64,000 bases of DNA from positions 558,001 through 622,000 of the forward strand of contig NZ_AKGD01000003.1 of NCBI RefSeq assembly GCF_000271305.1. The letters run 5' to 3'. Within the stretch, counting starts at the first letter, position 1. Each line of letters opens with the position of its first letter. This stretch comes from Hydrocarboniphaga effusa AP103 (GTDB taxonomy: Bacteria > Pseudomonadota > Gammaproteobacteria > Nevskiales > Nevskiaceae). Below are positions 24,664 to 32,641 of this stretch, piece by piece. A program made the position numbers and the translations under genes. The notes under the pieces were generated by a model that did no database searches, was not told the origin of the DNA, and saw nothing but the letters and a program-made list of their open reading frames with translations.

Positions 24664-26375
24664 GCGCGCCGATGCTGGTGGCTGCCGCGCTCGCGCTTGC
24701 GACGCTCATGGTCATTTGGCGCAGCCTGCGCCGCGAAACCGGCGTCAAGGCGCGGCTGCTGTGGAGCGCGATGTCTTTGCTGGCCGCGGCCGCGTTCTGG
24801 CTGCTGCTGTATCCACCGCAACGAGCGTGGCGCGAAGACGCCTTGAACGTGATCGTTCCAGGTGGCGACGCCGCCGTATCGTCGCTGCCTTCCGGTCAAA
24901 GCATCGTCGCCTTGCCGGGAGCCGATGCGCCAGCGCGCGTCGAGCGCGTTCCCGATCTGGCGACGGCCTTGCGGCGTCATCCACAGGTGCGCGAACTCGA
25001 CATTGCCGGCGACCATCTGCCGCTGCGCGACCGATCCGTGGCCGCCGCCTTGCGGCTGCGCTTGCATTCGGCAGCCGAAGCGCCGGGCTTCCGCGATCTT
25101 CATTGGACGCAGCGCAGCGCCGCCGGACAGCAATGGTTCGTCGTCGGCGGCGTGTCCGCCGAAGGTGCGACGGTCGAGCTGCGCGATCCGGCCGGAGCGC
25201 TCGTGGACGCCGTCGCTGTCGAGTCCGGTGGACGCTTCAGCTTGTCCGCCCCCGCGCGCATCGCCGGACTCGCCCGCTTCGAACTGAACTTGCTCGATGC
25301 GCGCAAGCAACGCATCGACAGCGCGAGCCTGCCGCTCGAGGTCGAAAGCGGCATCGCACTGAGCGCGATCGTGCAGGCCGGAGCGCCGAGCCCCGAACTC
25401 AAGTACTGGCGGCGCTGGGCCAGCGACGCCGGCATGAGGATCGACTCGCACATCGCGCTGAGCGACGGGCTCGGCGTCGGCGATGCGAGCGCGATGTTCG
25501 ATCCGGCAGCGCTCGCCGCAGCGGACTTCGCGGTGTTCGACGAGCGCAGCTGGCTTGCGCTCGCTCCGGCTCAAAAAGCCACGTTGCTCGCGGCGGTCGA
25601 TCAGGGACTCGGGTTGCTGCTGCGGGCCAGCGGGCCACCCGATGCGGGCGTGCTGGCGGAATGGAGTGCGCTGGGTTTCGCGCTCGCTTCGGAGGGCTCG
25701 GCCGTGAGCGCCAGCATCGATGGGGCGCTGTCCTTGCGCGAGCATCTCGACTTCCGCGCCGCGCCGCTCTCGATCACCGGCGGCTCCGCAGCACCGCTGC
25801 TGAGCGACGATCATGGTCGCGTGCTGATCGCCGCGGTTTCGCGCGGGCAGGGACGCATCGCGCTGTCCACGCTGCTCGACAGCTTCCAGCTCGTGCTGCG
25901 GGGGGATGCGGGCCGCTATGGCGGCCTCTGGGGCCGTCTGATCGCAGAAGTGGCCAGGCCTCGGCAGCCTGCAATGAGGAGGTCGCCGATTCCGGTCGGC
26001 TGGGTCGGCGAGCGGCAAGTGCTCTGCGACCTCGGCGACCAGGCTCGCGTGATCTCCGCGAGCGGCGCCGAGACCCGCCTGATCGTCTCCGAGCGTTGCG
26101 CGGCTTATTGGCCCGAGGAAGCGGGCTGGCACCGCCTCGCCGACGGCGATGCACGCGAGCCCTTCTACGTGCGGGCTTCCGGTGATGCCGAAAGCCTGCG
26201 CAATCACCGCGACCGTGTCGCCACCCAGGCGCTGGCGTCGGCCGGCGAATCCACCGTAGCGGCGAGTCCCGTAGCGGGCCGTCGGCCGATGGACCGCTGG
26301 CCCTTGCTGCTGTTGTGGCTGCTGCCGACGGCCCTGCTGTGGTGGCGAGAACGCCGGCCGCTATCGCCGCGCTGA
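24660..26375 (+). CDS. Membrane-anchored protein of the MoxR operon, function unknown
   Basis: 571 aa from ATG 24660 (ATGA overlap with the previous gene). There are two N-terminal membrane helices (about 2-20 and 36-54), a large soluble region, and a C-terminal helix (WPLLLLWLLPTALLWW). Segments such as ADFAVFDERSWLAL and GLGLLLRASGPPDAGVL resemble the glutamine amidotransferase-like fold that often ends these operons. It is the last gene of the operon that began with the tldD-like gene. Confidence 0.75.
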   Translation: MSAPMLVAAALALATLMVIWRSLRRETGVKARLLWSAMSLLAAAAFWLLLYPPQRAWREDALNVIVPGGDAAVSSLPSGQSIVALPGADAPARVERVPDLATALRRHPQVRELDIAGDHLPLRDRSVAAALRLRLHSAAEAPGFRDLHWTQRSAAGQQWFVVGGVSAEGATVELRDPAGALVDAVAVESGGRFSLSAPARIAGLARFELNLLDARKQRIDSASLPLEVESGIALSAIVQAGAPSPELKYWRRWASDAGMRIDSHIALSDGLGVGDASAMFDPAALAAADFAVFDERSWLALAPAQKATLLAAVDQGLGLLLRASGPPDAGVLAEWSALGFALASEGSAVSASIDGALSLREHLDFRAAPLSITGGSAAPLLSDDHGRVLIAAVSRGQGRIALSTLLDSFQLVLRGDAGRYGGLWGRLIAEVARPRQPAMRRSPIPVGWVGERQVLCDLGDQARVISASGAETRLIVSERCAAYWPEEAGWHRLADGDAREPFYVRASGDAESLRNHRDRVATQALASAGESTVAASPVAGRRPMDRWPLLLLWLLPTALLWWRERRPLSPR

Positions 26376-26447
26376 CCCGCTCCGCTTGGCGAAAATTTGA
26401 TCGTTTACGCTGCAGCTTCAATCGTTTATGATGCGCGCCCCCAAGAT

Positions 26448-26524
26448 GGTGATGTAGCTCAGACGGTTAGAGCGCGGCACTCATAATGCTGAGGTCGGTG
26501 GTTCGATTCCACTCATCACCACCA
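26448..26524 (+). tRNA. tRNA-Met (anticodon CAT)
   Basis: 77 nt including an encoded CCA. Acceptor GGTGATG pairs with CATCACC; D arm GCTC/GAGC; anticodon stem CGGCA/TGCTG (one G-U) with loop CTCATAA, anticodon CAT at 26482-26484; T arm GGTGG-TTCGATT-CCACT (one G-U). The body resembles the elongator tRNA-Met rather than the initiator. A CAT anticodon could also be a lysidine-modified tRNA-Ile, which sequence alone does not exclude. Confidence 0.92.
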
Positions 26525-26677
26525 GTAACTCCTTGAATATAAAGAAGCCCCTTCAGTCGCTTACGAAGGCTTCGCAAGGTTGCTGGTGATTTGCCGGGCT
26601 TGTCCGGCTTCTTCGTTGATCCTTTCTTTCGCAGTCCCTCGCTCATCGGCGTCGCCGATGCTGCGGGTCACATGTGC

Positions 26678-27013
26678 TCAGGCTGCCGGCGGATTCGTCA
26701 GCCAATCGAGCAGTGCTTGTGGATCGTCGCCGCTTCGGTGCACCCGAAGCTTCTTGCGCTCATTGGTTGCGAGTTCGCTGCCGCGTGCGAGCGCTACGCC
26801 GCGCTTCGGGCAGAGGTCGAGGCAGCTGCATTCGACGACACGAATGCGCTTTTTGAGTCCTCGCGATTTGAGCTCACGCTTGAGCCATTTTCGCAGTGAG
26901 GCGGATTCGTCGTCGTCGCTGCGATGCAGGCACTCGACGCAGACGAACACGATGTCCTGCCAATCGGACGCTGCGCGAATCGGGAGTCGCTTGGGTTCGT
27001 CGATCGTTTGCAT
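26678..27013 (-). CDS. Thioredoxin-like [2Fe-2S] ferredoxin domain protein
   Basis: 111 aa from ATG 27013. Cysteines are spaced as in thioredoxin-fold 2Fe-2S ferredoxins: FVCVECLHR near the N-terminus and VECSCLDLCPKRGVAL in the middle. It is small and soluble, probably an electron carrier or regulatory protein. It is monocistronic and lies opposite to the small RNA gene. Confidence 0.8.
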   Translation of the reverse strand: MQTIDEPKRLPIRAASDWQDIVFVCVECLHRSDDDESASLRKWLKRELKSRGLKKRIRVVECSCLDLCPKRGVALARGSELATNERKKLRVHRSGDDPQALLDWLTNPPAA

Positions 27014-27142
27014 GAGGTGAGTGTGTTGCAGCGGCATGAGAATCGGATGAAGGAAATTTCATCTGCAGCCCTGCGCAGGCGCCAATATTGAGTTCTGTAG
27101 ACAATCGATACAAACCGACATCTTAATCACGAAAAGCCGAGT

Positions 27143-27148
27143 TAGAAT
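27143..27148 (+). promoter_or_regulatory. -10-like element of the small RNA
   Basis: TAGAAT lies 7 bases before the first hairpin. The region upstream is AT-rich relative to the window; the -35 is weak (ATCTTA at a 17-nt spacing). Confidence 0.45.
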
Positions 27149-27154
27149 GGCTTC

Positions 27155-27297
27155 GCGTCGAGGAACTCCCCCAGTCCTCACGCGAGCAGCACAGGACATC
27201 CCCCCTATGTGTTCCTGTCTGCGCAGGGCACCTGACTTTCTCCCTAATGTCAGTGTCCGCGCCGCGGCGACCGCCCCCACGGTCCCGCGGCTTTTTA
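27155..27297 (+). ncRNA. Predicted trans-acting small RNA with four C-rich hairpin loops
   Basis: Four consecutive stem-loops can be drawn. Hairpin 1 is 27155-27183 (GCGT/ACGC plus GAGGA/TCCTC; loop ACTCCCCCAG). Hairpin 2 is 27186-27222 (GCAG/CTGC, ACAGGA/TCCTGT, CAT/ATG; loop CCCCCCT). Hairpin 3 is 27227-27258 (GG/CC, CAC/GTG, TGAC/GTCA; loop with CTCCCT). Hairpin 4 is 27261-27291 (GCCGCGG/CCGCGGC, GACC/GGTC; loop GCCCCCAC), followed by TTTTT, an intrinsic terminator. No open frame is conserved through it. Small RNAs of this design, such as sX13 of Xanthomonas, pair their C-rich loops with G-rich ribosome binding sites. Homology to sX13 is inferred from shape only. Confidence 0.7.
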
Positions 27298-27334
27298 TTG
27301 CGTGACGTTCAGTCGGGGCGCGCCCACGCTGCAT

Positions 27335-27369
27335 CAAAAAAAGAATGCCGCAGCGATGATGCCTGCGGC
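27335..27369 (-). terminator. Intrinsic terminator of the nikR-linked TonB receptor gene
   Basis: On the minus strand, GCCGCAG pairs with CTGCGGC (27369-27347) and is followed by ATTC and a run of about seven T (27342-27335). It lies 54 bases after the receptor stop codon. Confidence 0.82.
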
Positions 27370-27422
27370 GAAGTACAGGGTTTCGTTGCCTTCGCCAGCG
27401 GGATTCGAGCGCTGGCGATGAC

Positions 27423-29522
27423 TCAAAGACTCGCGCCGATCGTCAGGCGTACGGCACGCGGCTCGACCGGATGGAAGTGATAATCCGCCACGCCTTCCGC
27501 TGGTTCTCCGGGCAGGCGCGATTCGTAGTAGTAGGTGATGTCGTTGTCGTCGCTGTCGAACACGTTGAGTATCGCGAGCGAGACCAGGTAGCGCTTCAGG
27601 AAGCGATAGCTGCCTTGTGCGTTGACCACCGTGGTGGGCTTGGAACGCGCGCTGTTGTCTTCGATCAGGGCGGCCTCGCCGAGACGGCGCAAGCGCAGAC
27701 CGGCGCTCCAGCCCTGCGTTTCGGGCACTGTGACGCCGACCGAGATCACATCTTCGATCGAGTTCGGAATGCGGTCGCCGTCTGCGGCGCGGACCTCGGC
27801 GGGAACATCGAGCCGGCCGTGCGAGTACGCGTAGTCGGCGTCGATCGCGAGCCAGGGCAGCGGCTCGTAATACGCGGAGAGTTCGACGCCCCGACGCGTG
27901 CTCGGCGGCCCGGCCTCGCTGTTGCCGGCGTCACCGATGTAAACCAGTTCCGAATCCGACTTGAGCTGCCAGAGCGTAGCGGTGAGCTTGGTGTGCGGAA
28001 TCATGGCGCTGGTCAGGCCCATTTCGGCTCCGCGCACGCGCACCAGGGGAGTGACGCGGTCTGCGGGTGTCTGATGGGTCGGGTCGGTGGGATCGAGCCT
28101 GATGGTGGTTCCGCGTGCGTCGTTGCTGTGAAAGCCTTCGCCGTAGTTGAGATAGAACTCGGTGCGCTCGAACGGGCCGAAGATCATCGCGGCCTTGGGT
28201 GTGACCAGATGATCGTCGGCCTTGCCGGAGTTGGCGGCCAGATCGCTGTCGACGTCGAAGTCGTAGAAATCCGCTCGTGCGCCAAGCTCGGTCCGATACC
28301 AGTTGGTCCACTGCTGGCGGCTGCTCAAGTACCAGCCGAGGCTCGCTTCCTTGACCTTGTCCTGGCGGACGGTTTCGGTGCGCTCGCGACGCTGCGTCAG
28401 ATACAGGCCGACCGGAGAAATCCGGTCATAGCGGCTTTGCAGGCCGGTTTCGATGTCGATCGGAATCCGCGTCGACAGCTGCCAGTAACGCAGCAGGCTG
28501 GCGCCGAACACCTTGCGATCGTCGTATTGCTCGAACTGATCGTCCGGCAATGCATCGGTGTCGTTTGGGTCGGTGAAGTAGTACGTGAAATCGGAGTACA
28601 GCTGCATCTTGTAGCTCAGCGCGTAGGCGGCGGCTTTCCAGTGGCCGAGCGCGGCGGGCTTGCGCAGCTCGGCGTTGAGGCTGAAGCGGCGCACGTCGCC
28701 GCCGTCGGTCGGATCGATGAAGCCGAGTTGGTCGATCTGCCCGCTTTGCACCGCACGCAGCGGAATCTGGTCGGGGGCGAAGTAATCGATGGCGTAGGCC
28801 TGGAAGCCGATCGTGTAGCCGTCCTCGTCGGTCCCGCGGTTGTAACGGGCAATGCCCTTGTAGATCTCGGCGTCCTGCTTGAGGTCGTAGGCGCCGTCGT
28901 AACGCGTGGCTTCGCCGCCGAGCAGCAACGTGCCGCCGGCGAGCTTGGGCGACGCCGCGACCAGTGCGCTGCGATAGCCGTATTCGCCGATCGTCAGGCG
29001 CGCCATCGGCGCCGGCAGCTCGTCGACATAGCGCAGCCGGGCCGAGCCGGCGGCGCCGAAATCGCCGACGTCGGCGTAGTAGGGGCCCTTGCGGTATTCG
29101 AGCGAGCCGATCAACTCCGGGATCATGAAATTGATGTCCGCATAGCCCTGACCGTGGCCGTGCGTACGCATGTTGACCGGCAGGCCGTCGACCTCCGAAT
29201 AGAAGTCGGTGCCATGGTCGAGATTGAAGCCGCGCAGGAAATACTGGTTGGCTTTGCCCTCGCCACTGTGTTGGGTGACGATGAGCCCCGGCACGAATTC
29301 GAGCAGCTCGCCGGCCCGCGAGATCGGGCGCTCGGCGAGCTGGTCGGCGGTGACGTAGCCCTCGGTGGATGAGCTCGCCGAATCTTCGAGCGTGACTTCG
29401 CCGGTGACCTGCATCGCCGGTAGCTCGACCACGGGAACCCCACCTGCCCATGCGGCGCCGCTGCAGAACAACGAGGCCAGCGTGAAGCTTGCGACGAGCC
29501 GCTGCTGCATGGTGTTTTTCAT
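27423..29522 (-). CDS. TonB-dependent outer-membrane receptor next to nikR
   Basis: 699 aa. Signal peptide (MKNTMQQRLVASFTLASLFCSGAAWA), then a TonB-box-like VVELPAMQVTGE, a plug with LLEFVPGLIVTQHSG and YFLRGFNLDHGTDFY, and a 22-strand barrel ending in VRLTIGASL. The loop HGHGQGYADINFMIPE in the plug is His-rich. It is divergent from nikR, which suggests nickel or another divalent metal (compare the NikR-controlled FrpB4 receptor of Helicobacter), but its promoter also has the LysR-type box seen at six other sites. Substrate is therefore open: metal, metal-peptide or peptide. Confidence 0.9.
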   Translation of the reverse strand: MKNTMQQRLVASFTLASLFCSGAAWAGGVPVVELPAMQVTGEVTLEDSASSSTEGYVTADQLAERPISRAGELLEFVPGLIVTQHSGEGKANQYFLRGFNLDHGTDFYSEVDGLPVNMRTHGHGQGYADINFMIPELIGSLEYRKGPYYADVGDFGAAGSARLRYVDELPAPMARLTIGEYGYRSALVAASPKLAGGTLLLGGEATRYDGAYDLKQDAEIYKGIARYNRGTDEDGYTIGFQAYAIDYFAPDQIPLRAVQSGQIDQLGFIDPTDGGDVRRFSLNAELRKPAALGHWKAAAYALSYKMQLYSDFTYYFTDPNDTDALPDDQFEQYDDRKVFGASLLRYWQLSTRIPIDIETGLQSRYDRISPVGLYLTQRRERTETVRQDKVKEASLGWYLSSRQQWTNWYRTELGARADFYDFDVDSDLAANSGKADDHLVTPKAAMIFGPFERTEFYLNYGEGFHSNDARGTTIRLDPTDPTHQTPADRVTPLVRVRGAEMGLTSAMIPHTKLTATLWQLKSDSELVYIGDAGNSEAGPPSTRRGVELSAYYEPLPWLAIDADYAYSHGRLDVPAEVRAADGDRIPNSIEDVISVGVTVPETQGWSAGLRLRRLGEAALIEDNSARSKPTTVVNAQGSYRFLKRYLVSLAILNVFDSDDNDITYYYESRLPGEPAEGVADYHFHPVEPRAVRLTIGASL

Positions 29523-29534
29523 TGCGGTTCGGGT

Positions 29535-29561
29535 GTATGAAGAATGATGCCTTCTTCATAT
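29535..29561 (-). promoter_or_regulatory. Candidate NikR operator
   Basis: GTATGA-N15-TCATAT, with a longer perfect palindrome TATGAAGAA-N7-TTCTTCATA inside. The E. coli NikR operator is GTATGA-N16-TCATAC. The site overlaps the end of the predicted -10 and the start point of the receptor promoter and lies 13 bases before its ATG, a position suited to repression. Confidence 0.6.
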
Positions 29562-29624
29562 TGAATTTGTGTGTCAGCTCCGTACAAATGAAACATCGGA
29601 TGGCGGACATAACCGGGCGTTATC
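29559..29624 (-). promoter_or_regulatory. LysR-box composite promoter of the TonB receptor
   Basis: Reading the minus strand: GATAAC-GCCCG-GTTATG, 15 nt, TTCATT, 22 nt, TCAATA as the -10. Same geometry as the other six copies in the window; the -10 is the weakest of the set. Confidence 0.72.
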
Positions 29625-29718
29625 GGTCGCCGCGCCAGCGACCGCTGCAGGTCGGCTCGGGCTCGTGTCTAATTCCCTCCTGTGGTCATCTTCAACTCCG
29701 GTCGACGGAAGGCTTTGC

Positions 29719-30216
29719 ATGCAGCGCTACACGATCTCGCTCGAGGACTCTCTGGCCGAGAAGTTTGATGAATGGATTCGCAAGCATCGTTACGAGAATC
29801 GCTCCGAGGCGGTTCGCGATTTGCTGCGCAACCGCCTAGGCGAGGAAGCGCTGGGCGAGACGATCGCTTCGGGCGAATGCGTGGCCTGCGTGTCGTACAC
29901 CTACGATCACCACCAGCGCGAGCTCGGTCGCCGGCTCACCGAAGATCAGCATGCGCACTACGATCTCGCGGTCTCGACGCTGCATGTGCATCTCGATGCG
30001 GATCAGTGCCTGGAAGTCACGCTGCTGCGGGGTGAAGTCGGCCGCGTGCGTGAACAGGCCGAAGGCATGATCGCCGAACGTGGCGTTCAGCACGGCAAGG
30101 TGAATCTGGTTCCGGTGAGCGCGAGCAAGGGCCACCACCATCACGGCCATTCCCATCACCACCACGATGGCGATCACGTCAACGTGCGCCTGCCCGCCAG
30201 AAAGGCGCCGCGCTGA
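29719..30216 (+). CDS. nikR: Nickel-responsive regulator NikR with His-rich tail
   Basis: 165 aa from ATG 29719. Ribbon-helix-helix N-terminus (QRYTISLEDSLAEKFDEWI; NRSEAVRDLLRNRL) and ACT-like nickel domain. The four high-affinity nickel ligands of E. coli NikR (H76, H87, H89, C95) are all conserved as H78, H89, H91 and C97 in QHAHYDLAVSTLHVHLDADQC. Unusual is a C-terminal tail GHHHHGHSHHHHDGDH that could store or sense extra metal. It is a cytoplasmic repressor or activator in response to Ni(II); the divergent TonB receptor with a NikR-like palindrome is the obvious target. Confidence 0.95.
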   Translation: MQRYTISLEDSLAEKFDEWIRKHRYENRSEAVRDLLRNRLGEEALGETIASGECVACVSYTYDHHQRELGRRLTEDQHAHYDLAVSTLHVHLDADQCLEVTLLRGEVGRVREQAEGMIAERGVQHGKVNLVPVSASKGHHHHGHSHHHHDGDHVNVRLPARKAPR

Positions 30217-30651
30217 CGGCGCCGTAAGCTTGGACGCTGCCAGCTGACATCGTCGTAAGCCACATGCGGCGCAGGTGCGTTCTGCCGTTCGCCTCTGCTC
30301 CGTAAAGGTACGCAGAAAACGCTCGATTACCTGCCTGGTTTGCTTATTGCTGTGGTAATCGAGTGCGCAAGAAAATCTTTTTCCGATCCGCCTGTTATCC
30401 GCGCCCGGAGCTTACGGGGCGGGGCTGTGTCGCAAGCCCCGACGAGCTCGCCACATCCTGCATAACCTCCAGTTATGCGGACTCTGGATCAATTCATTAG
30501 CTCCTGTAGTTTCCGCTTCATATCTTTACGATGAATCCAATCTTGAAGACAGCCGACCAGTGGCTGCTTTCGATCGCTTCTCCCTGTGCATGCAAAAGCC
30601 CCTGGCCTCGTCATGCCCCCTGCATTCGCTTCGTAACGACACTCAACACCG
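30217..30651. other. 435-nt gap with the promoter of the second moxR operon
   Basis: Holds the LysR-box promoter (30461-30526) and a predicted 5' leader of about 120 nt to the moxR start. The part from 30217 to 30450 shows no gene I can support; it includes an AT-rich stretch (AAGAAAATCTTTTTCC) near 30370. Confidence 0.65.
30461..30526 (+). promoter_or_regulatory. LysR-box composite promoter of the moxR-bat-mlrC operon
   Basis: CATAAC-CTCCA-GTTATG (30461-30477), 15 nt, TTCATT (30493-30498), 22 nt, TATCTT (30521-30526). The spacing is identical to the copies before mlrC-2, the 1039-aa receptor and the right-edge site. Confidence 0.82.
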
Positions 30652-31671
30652 ATGAGCGCAACTTCCATTGAAACCGTATCGAGCGCTTCCGTCGGAGCGC
30701 AGTGGGCCTCCCAGCTGTCGACCGAGATCGGCAAGGCCGTTCTCGGTCAGTTGCACATCATCGAGCGCCTGCAGATCGCATTGCTGACCGGCGGTCATGT
30801 GCTGCTCGAGGGCATGCCGGGTCTGGCCAAGACGCTGCTTGTGAAGTCGCTCGCCGATTCGCTCGGCGTGAACTTCGAGCGCATCCAGTTCACGCCCGAT
30901 CTTCTTCCGAGCGACATCGTCGGCACGATGGTGTATTCGCCGGGCGACGGTAAGTTCTCGCCGCATCTCGGCCCGATCTTCGCGAACCTCGTGCTCGCGG
31001 ACGAGATCAACCGCGCGCCGGCCAAGGTGCAGAGCGCGCTGCTCGAAGCGATGCAGGAGCGCCAGGTGACGCTCGGCGGCTCGACGTATGCGCTGCCCAA
31101 GCCCTTCCTGGTGATGGCGACGCAGAACCCGGTCGAGCAGGAGGGCACCTATCCCTTGCCCGAAGCGCAGCTCGATCGCTTCCTCTTCAAGCTGCTGCTC
31201 GACTACCCGAGCGTCGAAGAAGAAATCGAGATGGTGCGTCGCTGGGGCTACGTGACGAGCAAGCCCGAGCTGTTCGCGGTGTCGAGCGGTGAAGAGCTGC
31301 TGAGTCTGCGCGGACAGGTCGATGCCGTGCACATGGCCGAATCGGTCCAGGCCTACGTGGTCACGCTGGTGCGAGCGACGCGCGACATCGCGGCCGGCAA
31401 GGGCGCCACGCCCGGCGCGCTGCGCACGCTGACCTATGGCGCTTCGCCGCGCGCCTGCCTGGGCTTGTTCCAGGCGAGCAAGGCGCTGGCCTGGCTGCAC
31501 GGTTCGGATTTCGTCACGCCGGCGATGGTGCAGGCGGTGTTCGCGGATGTCATGCGTCATCGCATCGGCCTGACGTATGAGGCCGAAGCCAGCGGTTTGA
31601 GCGCCGACGCGGTACTGGCCGAGATTCTCAAGAAGACCGCGGTTCCCGAGACGGCCAAGGCTGCGGCCTGA
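30652..31671 (+). CDS. MoxR-family AAA+ ATPase (second copy)
   Basis: 339 aa. Walker A LLEGMPGLAKTLLVKSL, Walker B LVLADEINRAPAKVQ, sensor 1 VMATQNPVEQEGTYPLPEAQ. It heads moxR-DUF58-VWA-mlrC, all on the plus strand with gaps of 4, 15 and 71 bases. It should power maturation of a client, and the M81 hydrolase encoded in the same unit is a candidate. The start ATG has no clear Shine-Dalgarno sequence. Confidence 0.94.
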   Translation: MSATSIETVSSASVGAQWASQLSTEIGKAVLGQLHIIERLQIALLTGGHVLLEGMPGLAKTLLVKSLADSLGVNFERIQFTPDLLPSDIVGTMVYSPGDGKFSPHLGPIFANLVLADEINRAPAKVQSALLEAMQERQVTLGGSTYALPKPFLVMATQNPVEQEGTYPLPEAQLDRFLFKLLLDYPSVEEEIEMVRRWGYVTSKPELFAVSSGEELLSLRGQVDAVHMAESVQAYVVTLVRATRDIAAGKGATPGALRTLTYGASPRACLGLFQASKALAWLHGSDFVTPAMVQAVFADVMRHRIGLTYEAEASGLSADAVLAEILKKTAVPETAKAAA

Positions 31672-31675
31672 GCCG

Positions 31676-32626
31676 GTGATCAGCTCCGTGATCGGTTCCG
31701 TGCCCCATTCGACCGCGTCCGCGACGGCTCCCGCCTCGCTGCCGAGCGCGTCTCCGGCGGTGTTGCGGCGGCTCGAATGGCGCGTTCGTCACGCGGTCAA
31801 CACGAGCCTGACGGGCGATTATCGCTCGTCGTTCCGCGGCCGTGGAATGGAGTTCGACCAAGTCGTCAAATATCAGTGGGGCGACGATCTTCGCGACATC
31901 GACTGGAACGTCACTGCGCGTCTCGGCGAGCCGTATCGCAAGAAGTTCGTCGAAGAGCGCGAGCTCGCGCTGATCTTCCTGTTCGAAGATTCGCCCGCGT
32001 TGCAGTTCGGCTCCGCGGGCCGCACGCGACGCGATACGCTGCTCGAGATGGCCGCGCTGCTGATGCTGGTGGGTTCGATCAATCGCGATCGCGTTGGGTT
32101 GCTGTACAGCTCGCCGGTCACTTCCTGGTATCAGAAGCCGCTGCCGGGACACAAAGGCGTGATGCGCACGGCATCGCGCCTGCTGAGCCAGGAGCCGCCT
32201 CCGCTCGATGGTCCGTCGGAGTGCAAGCTGCCCTGGCAGTTCCTGCGCACGATCGCGCCCAAGGGCAGCATCCTGCTGTGGTTCGGACCGTTCACCGCCA
32301 CCGATGAGCAGCCCACAGGCTGGAAGGGCCTGCAGCAGCGCTATCAGACCGTCGGCGTGCGCGCCGACGATCCCTGGGACCGCAAGCTGCCCGAACGCGC
32401 CAACTTCACCGCCTACGATCCGTTGCAGGGTCGGCTGGTGTCGATCAACACCTCGTCGCCGGCCGAGCAGGCAGCGCATGCGCGTTGGCGCGACCGGCGC
32501 GACGCCTACTTCGACGATCTGTTCCCGCAGCTCGATGATCGTCTGCAGGTCAACAACTCCGACGATTCGCTCGACACGCTGGTCCGCTACTTCCATCGCC
32601 ATTCGCATCACGGCATCCGAGCCTGA
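31676..32626 (+). CDS. DUF58 protein (second copy)
   Basis: 316 aa from GTG 31676. DUF58 signature FDQVVKYQWGDDLRDIDWNVTARLGEPYRKKFVEERE. The N-terminal 25 residues are Ser/Ala/Pro-rich and probably unstructured. Partner of the preceding MoxR; soluble. Confidence 0.9.
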   Translation: MISSVIGSVPHSTASATAPASLPSASPAVLRRLEWRVRHAVNTSLTGDYRSSFRGRGMEFDQVVKYQWGDDLRDIDWNVTARLGEPYRKKFVEERELALIFLFEDSPALQFGSAGRTRRDTLLEMAALLMLVGSINRDRVGLLYSSPVTSWYQKPLPGHKGVMRTASRLLSQEPPPLDGPSECKLPWQFLRTIAPKGSILLWFGPFTATDEQPTGWKGLQQRYQTVGVRADDPWDRKLPERANFTAYDPLQGRLVSINTSSPAEQAAHARWRDRRDAYFDDLFPQLDDRLQVNNSDDSLDTLVRYFHRHSHHGIRA

Positions 32627-32641
32627 GATTTCGCCAACGCC

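Larger units (their letters stand above)
27014..27422. other. 409-nt gap holding a predicted small RNA gene
   Basis: Contains the putative promoter and body of the C-rich small RNA (about 27143-27297, plus strand) and the terminator of the minus-strand TonB receptor gene (27335-27369). The left end (27014-27110) is the promoter region of the ferredoxin-like gene. Confidence 0.7.

Noticed and set aside
27155-27297. Reading the small RNA region as 6S RNA, 4.5S RNA, tmRNA or RNase P RNA
   Set aside because: It lacks the long central-bubble hairpin of 6S, the GGAAGCAG-type loop of 4.5S, any tRNA-like ends, and the conserved core of RNase P; its fold is four separate short hairpins.
30531-30671. 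A 46-codon frame (MNPILKTADQWLL...) beginning almost at the predicted start point of the moxR transcript
   Set aside because: No ribosome-binding site, overlaps the moxR start out of frame and has no recognisable features; leaderless translation cannot be excluded but is not supported.
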